64,000 bases of DNA from Ampullaceana balthica (Eukaryota; Mollusca; Gastropoda; Lymnaeidae), in contig CALYLW010000550.1 of NCBI GenBank assembly GCA_944989445.1, positions 804,044-868,043 on the forward strand. Direction: 5' to 3'. Position 1 is the first letter of the stretch. Every line of letters starts with the position of its first letter. The notes beneath the pieces were generated by a model that was given only the letters and a program-made list of their open reading frames with translations, did no database searches and was not told the origin of the DNA. This document shows positions 55,429-64,000 of this stretch, in pieces. The translations under genes were made by a program, and so were the position numbers.

Positions 55429-56184
55429 TTTATAATATATAAGTACTTAGACTGCGTTTTCAGACTCCATCCTAATAAAACGACAAACCATAAAAAAATA
55501 ATGTATGTATTGTGAAGTGTATATCAAAGAACAAGCACCGAAGTGGCTTATAGACTCTTCACATCGTCCACAATGTTTTTACGGCCTGGGCGTAGCTTGT
55601 CTTTGGCCAAGCAAGGTTCTCTCCCATGCTTGCAGCCGTCTTATCCGAGAGAAGCTAATCTTAATCCCGTGTCAACTCTTAGATCAAACTTAGTCAATCT
55701 TCACGGATCGTGTTGTCCTAGAATAGGATATAGTCACCACCTGGTTGAAAAACTTAATTTAGTGAGCGCGCTTAAAAATTACAATCGATTTTTTGAAAGG
55801 AAACTTTGTACGAGTCAAACTCAATAAGCCACCTGCCTGGGAACGTGAATTCTCTTTTGGGGTCGAGCTCTACGTTCTTATGACCCGGCTCATTGTTTTA
55901 CTGGCAAGCCTCATCAAATGGGCATCAACATAAAGATACTTTTTACACAGTAATCGATCCGTCCTAATCCCTTGTAAAGTCTTGATAGAGACAACACAGT
56001 AATCGATCCGTCCTAATCCCTTGTAAAGTCTTGATAGAGACAACACCTATTTCTTATAAATACCTATTTTATTGAGATTGATGATTGTTTTTTATTATCC
56101 CACCTATCATCCAAGTCAGGCACACCCCCCCCCCAACGCTTGTTTTCTAAAAAAATCTTTGACGTAATGAAATCCATGCACACC
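55429..56184. other. Spacer with a 49-bp duplication
   Basis: ACACAGTAATCGATCCGTCC plus the rest of a 49-bp unit occurs twice at 55,945-56,043. Plus-strand frames of 62 and 94 codons at 55.5-55.8 kb have no domain. No gene supported. Confidence 0.55.
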
Positions 56185-58405
56185 ACTATAATCAAACCAC
56201 TATAATCACACCACTATAATCACAACAATATAATCACACCACTACAATCACACCACTATAATCACACCACTATAATCACACCACCATAATCACACCACTA
56301 TAATCACTCCACTGTAATCACACCATTATAATCACTCCACTGTAATCACACAATTATAATCAGACCACTATAATCACTACACTATAATCACACCACTATA
56401 ATAACACCACTATAATCACACCACTATAATCACACCACTATAATCACACCACTATAATCACGCCACTATAATCACACCACTACAATCACACCACTATAAT
56501 CATGCCACTATATTCACGCCACCATAATCATACCACCGTAATCACACCACTGTAATCACACCACTATAATCACACCACTATAATCACACCACCATAATCA
56601 CACCACTATAATCACTCCACTGTAATCACTCCATTATAATCACACCACTATAATCACTCCACTGTAATCACACCATTATAATCACACCACTATAATAACA
56701 CCACTATAATCACACCACTGTAATCACACCACTATAATCACACCACTATAATAACACCACTATAATCACACCACTGTAATCACACCATTATAATCACACC
56801 ACTATAATCACACCACTATAATCACACCACTATAATCACACCACTATAATCACACCACTATAATCACACCACTATAATCATGCCACTATATTCACGCCAC
56901 CATAATCATACCACCGTAATCACACCACTGTAATCACACCACTATAATCACACCACCATAATCACACCACCATAATCACACCACTATAATCACTCCACTA
57001 TAATCACACCATTATAATCACACCACTATAATCACTCCACTGTAATCACACCATTATAATCACACCACTATAATAACACCACTATAATCACACCACTGTA
57101 ATCACACCACTATAATCACACCACTATAATAACACCACTATAATCACACCACTGTAATCACACCATTATAATCACACCACTATAATCACACCACTATAAT
57201 CACACCACTATAATCACACCACTATAATCACACCACTGTAATCACACCACTGTAATCACACCACTATAATCACTCCACTATAATCACACCACTATAATCA
57301 CACCACTATAATCACACCACTATAATCACACCACTATAATCACACCACTGTAATCACACCACTATAATCACTCCACTATAATCACACCACTATAATCACA
57401 CCACTATAATCACACCACTGTAATCACACCACTATAATCACTCCACTATAATCACACCACTATAATAACACCACTATAATCACACCACTATAATCACACC
57501 ACTATAATCACACCACTATAATAACACCACTATAATCACACCACTATAATCACAACACTGTAATCACACCACTATAATCACTCCACTATAATCACACCAC
57601 TATAATAACACCACTATAATCACACCCCTATAATCACACCACTATAATCACACCACTATAATAACACCACTATAATCACACCACTGTAATCACACCATTA
57701 TAATCACACCACTATAATCACACCATTATAATCACACCACTATAATCACACCACTGTAATCACACCACTATAATCACTCCACTATAATCACACCACTATA
57801 ATAACACCACTATAATCACACCACTATAATCACACCACTATAATCACACCACTATAATCACACCACTATAATCACACCACTGTAATCACACCATTATAAT
57901 ACACCACTATAATCACACCACTATAATAACACCACTATAATCACACCACTATAATCACACCACTATAATCACACCACTATAATCACACCACTATAATCAC
58001 AACACTATAATAACACCACTATAATCACTCCACTATAATCACACCACTATAATAACACCACTATAATCACACCACTATAATCACACCACTATAATCACAC
58101 CACTATAATCACACCACTATAATCACAACACTATAATAACACCACTATAATCACACCACTGTAATCACACCATTATAATCACACCACTATAATAACACCA
58201 CTATAATCACACCACTGTAATCACACCATTATAATCACACCACTATAATCACTCCACTATAATCACACCACTATAATAACACCACTATAATCACACCACT
58301 ATAATCACACCACTATAATCACACCACTATAATCACAACACTATAATCACACCACTATAATCACACCACTATAATCACACCACTATAATCACACCACCAT
58401 AATCA
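56185..58405. repeat. 14-bp minisatellite ACTATAATCACACC, about 157 units
   Basis: 14-bp units with common variants ACTGTAATCACACC, ATTATAATCACACC, ACTATAATAACACC and CTCC for CACC. A distinctive run around CATGCCACTATATTCACGCC occurs at 56,501 and 56,879, 378 bp (27 units) apart, showing that large blocks were duplicated. Confidence 0.97.
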
Positions 58406-58575
58406 CGTTCTATCAAGAAACTTGACACCCCGTATTTCCCACTTTTTCCCCTTTTCAAGAGGTGAATTGACGATTCTTTAAAGGCAAAGGTTGACACAGT
58501 ATAAGTCCCTACCGTTGTCACCTGACCAAGCATTTTCTTGATTCAACATTTGCTGATTGAACGGAACCTCTATAT

Positions 58576-60846
58576 CAGGGGTTCCTAACCAGTGGTGCAT
58601 GCACCCCCAAGGGGTGCATGAGCAGGTTCCAGGGGGTGCATGAACCATTCAGAGAAAAAAAAAGAGATAGAAAAAAAAGAAGAAGGTAGAAAAAGATAGA
58701 AAAACTAATAATCTGAAAATGTAAACCATAAGCAAGGCATGCAGCGTTAAAGGGCGCCCATATGCAACCACTTTTTTTAATCGTTCGCGCATCGTTCTGC
58801 GCATGCCAAAAATTGACGGAAAAAACTTTATCAAAATGAACGGTTGGCTCTACGTGTTCCTCGGAATTTTGTATTTTACGTCACAGTTTCTTAAAACTAA
58901 TTTAATTTTGTCATTAATACGTCAGAATCAAAATCGTTAATAAATTATAAAAAAAGGAAAGAGAGATGGAACACAAAAGCCTCAGTGCTCCTCTGGAAAA
59001 ATCCTGTGCCATGAAAACATGAAGCCTGTTAGACTACAAGAGCACTTGCAGAAAGTCCATCCATCCAATTCCAAGGACAGTGTTGAGGTCTTCAAGCAGA
59101 AGAGAGCTCGCTTCTTGACCTCAGGTACCTTGCCCATGCAAGCTTGGATTTTAATTTGTCACATAAATCTGCACTGGAGGCATCATTCAAGGTTGCATAT
59201 CTTAATGCAAAGAAAATAAGCACCACACCATTGGAGATCTTTAGTGAAGCCTTGTGCTCTGGAGATGGTGGAACTGATGTGTGGTCACCAGCAGAGGAAG
59301 CATGTTGAAAAAGTTCCTTTGTCCAATAACACTATTCATTCCAAGATTATTGACATGGCTGCAGACATTCTGGATCAAGTCTGTGCGAGATGAGAAGCAG
59401 TCCTTTTCCATTTAGCATGCAGCTGGATGAATCCACTGATGTAGCACAATGCTGTCAGATTTGTGTATTTCTGAGATATGTTCTCAGTGGATTGCTTAAG
59501 GAGGAATTCTCTTTTGTAAGCCACTCCTAGCTACTACCAAAGCTGCTGATGTGCTGCAGCTAATCAGGGCATTCTTCATTGAAAACCAGTTTGACTGGAC
59601 TTCAAGAATTTCTTCAATTTGTACAGGTGGTGCTCCCTCCGTGCTCGGTAATAAATCAGGATTTTCAGCACTGGTAAAGAAACGAAGTTCCAGATATTTG
59701 TCACTACACACTGTATTCTTCATCGTCAGGCCCTGGCAGGCAAAACTCTACCTCCAACCTTGAAGTCAGTTTTTTCTACTGCAGTCCAAGTTGTAAATTT
59801 TATCCGCTCACATGCCTTGAACCACTGCCTCTTCAAGTTGTTCTGTCAGGAGGTGAGCTCTGAGAATGAAGTTCTGCTCTACCACACTGAGGTGCGTTGG
59901 TTGTCCAGAGGACGGATACTTTCTCAGTTAGTAGAACTGAGAGCGGAGCTTGCCATTTTCTTGCGAGAAAAAGAGAGTGACCTTGCTGACAAGTTTGACT
60001 GTCCAAATTTCATTCATTACTTGGCATACCTGGCTGACATCTTCACCATCTTAAATGAGTTGAACACATCTCTCCAAGGACATGCTGTCACTGTAATGGA
60101 TGCTACTGGGAGATTGCAAGCCTTTCTTAACAAAGTGCCACTATTCCAACGGTGACTAGAAAAGTCCAACTTGGCCAACTTTCCACTCTTGGATGAAGTT
60201 GTAATATTTTGTGCAGAAGGAAGCACTGAGGGATCACTTCCTGACAACATCAAAGGGGAAATTTCAGAGCACCTTTCAACATTGCAAAGGTCCTTTGGTG
60301 GGTATTTCTGTCAAGACATTGCTAGGAAAGATCTTTGGATTCGCAATCCTTTTCTCTGTGACTTGGACAACATTTGATGACAGGGACTTTGCTAAAGATG
60401 ACCTGATTAATTTGAGAACCAGAGATGTACTGAGGAGTGCCTTCAGTTGCAATACCTTGATTGAATTTTGGGTGCGCCCAGCTCGATTCCTACCCACATC
60501 TAGCCAAGAGGGCAGTACTTACTCTCCTTCCATTTGCCACAACCTATCTCTGTGAAGCAGGATTCTCCACACCTTTGGCGATTAAAACCAAGGAAAGGAA
60601 TAAGTTGAATGCAGAGGATATGAGAGTTGCTTTGTCCAAAACAGTCCCCAAATTTAAATCGCTGATTGATCATAAGAAGCAGCAGATCTCTCACTAAATT
60701 CCCGGTTGCCTTATATGGTCAAAACTGTTGTGTTCCTAAAATAAACATAGTTTATTATGCATTTTCTGCAAGTTTCACGAGGGGGTGCATGAACTTTTTT
60801 GGGCATCTGAAGGGGTGCATGGACCCCAAAAGGTTAGGAACCACTG
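58576..60846 (+). mobile_element. hAT transposon with ZBED/FAM200-like transposase relic, 2,271 bp
   Basis: Ends CAGGGGTTCCTAACC at the left and GGTTAGGAACCACTG at the right, inverted with one mismatch. CTCTATAT flanks it at 58,568-58,575 and 60,847-60,854, a perfect 8-bp target duplication. Subterminal GGGGTGCATGAA words recur at both ends and probably served as transposase binding sites. The internal gene is broken by several frameshifts. Confidence 0.94.
58980..60697 (+). pseudogene. hAT transposase relic, ZBED5/FAM200-like
   Basis: In order on the plus strand, across frames: a BED-type finger remnant (C-x5-C, KPVRLQEHLQKVHP, 58,985-59,060), SMQLDESTDVAQC with the conserved acidic residues (about 59,415), and a sequence near VLPPCSVI in place of the GAPAMLG block. 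A well-kept 131-codon frame at 59,760-60,155 contains TEVRWLSRGRILSQLVEL. Then come NFPLLDEVVIFCAEGSTEGS, and PHLAKRAVLTLLPFATTYLC followed by EAGFSTPLAIKTKERNKLN, the hAT dimerisation region, ending at 60,697. At least five frame changes and several stops separate these pieces. It was probably a single protein of about 550-600 residues. Confidence 0.9.
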
Positions 60847-60874
60847 CTCTATATAGATCACACAAATCATTCTA

Positions 60875-61540
60875 AACATATTGATTGCATGTAACATATT
60901 GGCCATATCAAACACACTGACTACATCGGACATATTGGCCATATGAAACACACTGACTACAAGGGACATATTGGCCATATCAAACACATTACTACATGGG
61001 ACATATTTGCCATATCAAACACACTGACTACATGGGACATATTGGCCATATGAAACACACTGACTACGTGGGACATATTGGCCATATCAAACACATTACT
61101 ACATGGGACATATTGGCTATATGAAACACACTGACTACATGGGACATATTGGCCATTTCAAACACATTACTACATGGGACATATTTGCCATATGAAACAC
61201 ACTGAATACATGGGACATATTGGCCATATCAAACACATTACTAAATGGGACATATTTGCCACATCAAACACATTGACTACATGGGACATATTGGCTATAT
61301 GAAACACACTGACTACATGGGACATATTGGCCATATCAAACACATTGACTACATGGGACATATTTGCCATATGAAACACACTGACTACATGGGACATATT
61401 GGCCATATCAAACACATGGGACATTTTTGCCATATGAGACACACTGACTACATGGGACATATTGGCCATATCAAACACATTGACTACATGGGACATACTG
61501 GCCATATGAAACACACTGACTACGTGGGACATTTACTCCT
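60875..61540. repeat. 36-bp minisatellite, about 18 units, with two alternating versions
   Basis: The unit is 36 bp: CATATSAAACACAYTGACTA then CATGGGACATATTGGC. Many units alternate ATC/CATT and ATG/CACT versions, which suggests a 72-bp second-order unit. Some units lack 3 bp or more. The 120-129-codon frames on both strands are artefacts of the 36-bp period. Confidence 0.94.
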
Positions 61541-62683
61541 ATTAATCACATTGAATAAACATATCACGTTGGCATATAGTGAAAAAAGGACATTTCTGTT
61601 TTTAGCAACAATCTTTTCTTACTTCATTCATTAGCCAAGCTACGCACAAAGACGATTATAAACATAAGAAATGCCCCCGAATTCAGTTAACACCAACGTC
61701 AAATGAATAGAATATAAGTCGAGGCTTAAATAAATGGGAAGAACCCGAGAACACTATGGCTACATATCGCCTTCAGCAATTGATGAAAAACAGAAGAGGC
61801 GTTTTTTTTGTTTGTTTTTGGACCATTGAGCACTCGTTAATCAAACTTGATTCATTGATAAAAATTGAGCGATACGACGCGGCGTCTGTTCACCATACAG
61901 AACATAGACCAATTAGTTGAAGCTATTGATCAGCATAAGTCTATTGAGTAGTGTCAGATTGTCTATCAGGTTCAGCTAATATGTTCCATAGTGTTGAACG
62001 ACGCACCAAACCGGAGGTTAACTCTAGATGAAATAAGACAATGTGGCCCCAGACTCCATGCATAGAACCAGGTTTTCTTGTCTTGTTATTTATCTCTGTA
62101 ACAGTATTGGGGATTGAAATAATTGAAAAGTTAACAAACATACGAACAAAGAAATGCAATTTAAGAAAATAACTTTTCCTCATAACACAGTTTACATCCG
62201 TCAATGTCTCGGCCATTTTTTAAATAATCTATATTCGGCTTTACGTTTCTTGCTGACCGGACCCAGCTGATGGCACAGTGCCTAATGGTCACTCGCGGCT
62301 GTCTACATCTGATACAAGTCAGCGATGGTCAGTCAACTTTAGCAGCAGACGTCAATCGTGAGGCACGCGCAATCAGATGACACTTGGCTGCGCACGCACT
62401 TCCCATCAAACAATAATGGACCTTAGATCAACCAGCGGTCGCAATGTCCTTGACCCGTATTTGTCCGGGGTTCCATCCAAACTCTTCTCTAGTGACCTTT
62501 CAATATTCCTACATGGTGTGTTTTAAACAAATTTTAAAAATTATTTTCTAAAACTTTTGTGATGTTACCGTTGACCTCCCTGTATGTGAAGGTGTCTGTT
62601 CTCTCAGACTTTAAATTTCTTTACAGGACAGTTGTAACATTGGACTCTAGTGATGTGTGTGTGTTTTTAATACAAAACGTTTT
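61541..62683. other. Unassigned spacer
   Basis: No gene or repeat recognised. Short frames lack domains. The left part is AT-rich; 62,220-62,480 is more balanced in composition. Confidence 0.5.
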
Positions 62684-63100
62684 TAAATCCCTTATATTAA
62701 CTTCACCGCCGTCTCTCTCTGTCTTGGTACCGCGGAAAAACAAAAGTCGAAAATGACCCACTTGCCGTGAAGCCATCGAGCTGAAATTTGGCACACGGAC
62801 CCGTGTCACCTAACAATGCATCTTATCGAAATTTCAGATCGATCGAACGTACCGTAATTAAATTAATGCATTTTTAAAGTTTATCTATATAAACTATATG
62901 TAGCGTTCGCTATTGTTTACATTTTACGGGTCACTTGACTTCACGCCAGCAGTCCATGACCACATCTCGTGGAGGAGGAGTTCACTCAGTTTTAGGCTGT
63001 AAATGTTTGTCACGTTGGAACATAATCAATACTTTCAGTTGTGTCTCATATATAAAGGGATTTATAGTCAAAAACTTTATTTTTACGGGTTTGTTTTATT
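62684..63100 (+). mobile_element. Family 2 element, copy 4
   Basis: It starts AAATCCCTTATATTAACTTC and carries the CAGATCGATCGAACGTACCG core. It ends ATATAAAGGGATTTATAGTC, AAAAACTTT and ACGGGTTTG. It is shorter than copy 1 through deletions: the GGGCGGGCGG segment is reduced, and part of the right half is missing. Confidence 0.8.
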
Positions 63101-63245
63101 TCTCCAGTTTTAACTCATCTATAACGTGTTACAAGAAGTTGCAATGGTTGATGAATTTCGAAAACAGCCGAAATAATTGAATATTTCATTGAAGTATTTT
63201 AACTGGTTTATGTTACCCCTATTCTTTTATACAAGATACACTAGG

Positions 63246-64000
63246 AAGTTTATGTTAGTCAAATGTGGGAAATGTAAGATATTAATTTATATTAACTGGT
63301 TTACGTTAGTCAAATGTGGGACATGTAAGATATATTAACTGGTTTATGTTAGTCAAATGTGGGACATGTAAGATATATTAACTGGTTTATGTTAGTCAAA
63401 TGTGGGACATGTAAGATATATTAACTGGTTTATGTTAGTCAAATGTGGGACATGTAAGATATATTAACTGGTTTATGTTAGTCAAATGTGGGACATGTAA
63501 GATATATTAACTGGTTTACGTTAGTCAAATGTGGGACATGTAAGATATATTAACTGGTTTACGTTAGTCAAATGTGGGACATGTAAGATATATTAACTGG
63601 TTTACGTTAGTCAAATGTGGGACATGTAAGATATATTAACTGGTTTACGTTAGTCAAATGTGGGACATGTAAGATATATTAACTGGTTTACGTTAGTCAA
63701 ATGTGGGATATGTAAGATATATTAACTGGTTTACGTTAGTCAAATGTGGGATGTATAAGATATAATATATTAACTAGTTAATGTTAGTAAAAATGTTGGT
63801 GGTGTAAGAAATAGAAGCTGGTTTACGTTAGTCAAATGTTGGTGGTGTAAGAAATAGAAGCTGGTTTACGTTAGTCAAATGTTGGTGGTGTAAGAAATAG
63901 AAGCTGGTTTACGTTAGTCAAATGTTGGTGGTGTTAGAAATAGAAGCTGGTTTACGTTAGTCAAATGTTGGTGGTGTTAGAAATAGAAGCTGGTTTACGT
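63246..64000. repeat. 43-bp array changing to a 42-bp array, runs past the window end
   Basis: The left part has units AACTGGTTTAYGTTAGTCAA then ATGTGGGACATGTAAGATATATT (43 bp). From about 63,790, units read AGCTGGTTTACGTTAGTCAA then ATGTTGGTGGTGTAAGAAATAG (42 bp). Both share CTGGTTTACGTTAGTCAAATG. The array is cut by the window edge. Confidence 0.95.

Overview
This window looks like intergenic, repeat-dominated nuclear DNA from a metazoan. A lophotrochozoan, probably a mollusc, is my best guess, from the mix of PHD/2A-bearing non-LTR elements with (GATAA)n tails, tRNA-derived SINEs, hAT and Helitron-type elements and long minisatellites. That placement is inference; no host gene fixes the taxon. 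I found no convincing host protein-coding gene. Nearly every long open frame is either a by-product of a tandem array or the wreck of a transposable element.

Layout. 1-727: a LINE 3' tail and a short duplication. 728-6534: a 35-bp satellite of about 166 units. 7-12.5 kb: small repeats, one copy of a non-autonomous element (called family 1 here), a diverged LINE 3' end with an internal 12-bp expansion, a compound 12-bp array and one related family 2 element. 13.58-18.33 kb: a minus-strand CR1/L2-like LINE (2A-like motif, PHD finger, endonuclease, reverse transcriptase), split by two head-to-tail family 1 elements and abutting a second LINE tail. 18.8-20.05 kb: three more family 1 copies head to tail, then a tRNA-like relic. 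21.29-27.28 kb: a 47-bp pyrimidine-strand satellite with a SINE inserted in it. 27.3-30.4 kb: 19-bp and 38-bp arrays, the latter holding two SINEs. 32.9-35.2 kb: a 42-bp array. 35.7-41.5 kb: more family 1 and 2 elements, a hAT MITE and a LINE fragment with a 12-bp target duplication. 42.25-46.04 kb: a minus-strand LINE interrupted by a 2.4-kb hAT element with a perfect 8-bp target duplication. 46.0-47.16 kb: a 34-bp array. 49.9-53.1 kb: several short arrays and a LINE 3' end between 74-bp direct repeats. 54.6-55.4 kb: a Helitron-like element with a hAT MITE in its 5' terminus. 56.2-58.4 kb: a 14-bp array. 58.58-60.85 kb: a second long hAT element with a decayed ZBED/FAM200-like transposase. 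60.9-64 kb: 36-bp and 43/42-bp arrays, the last running off the window.

How the parts relate. The LINE, its truncated copies and the SINEs share one 3' end (about 45 bp plus GATAA repeats), so the SINEs were probably mobilised by that LINE. The two non-autonomous families share an AT-rich core, and family 1 carries four iteron-like repeats of a motif close to GGTGCGYATTATATTGAACA. Nested insertions give a relative chronology. Several arrays show higher-order structure. All family-level calls come from reading motifs by eye; no database search was run.
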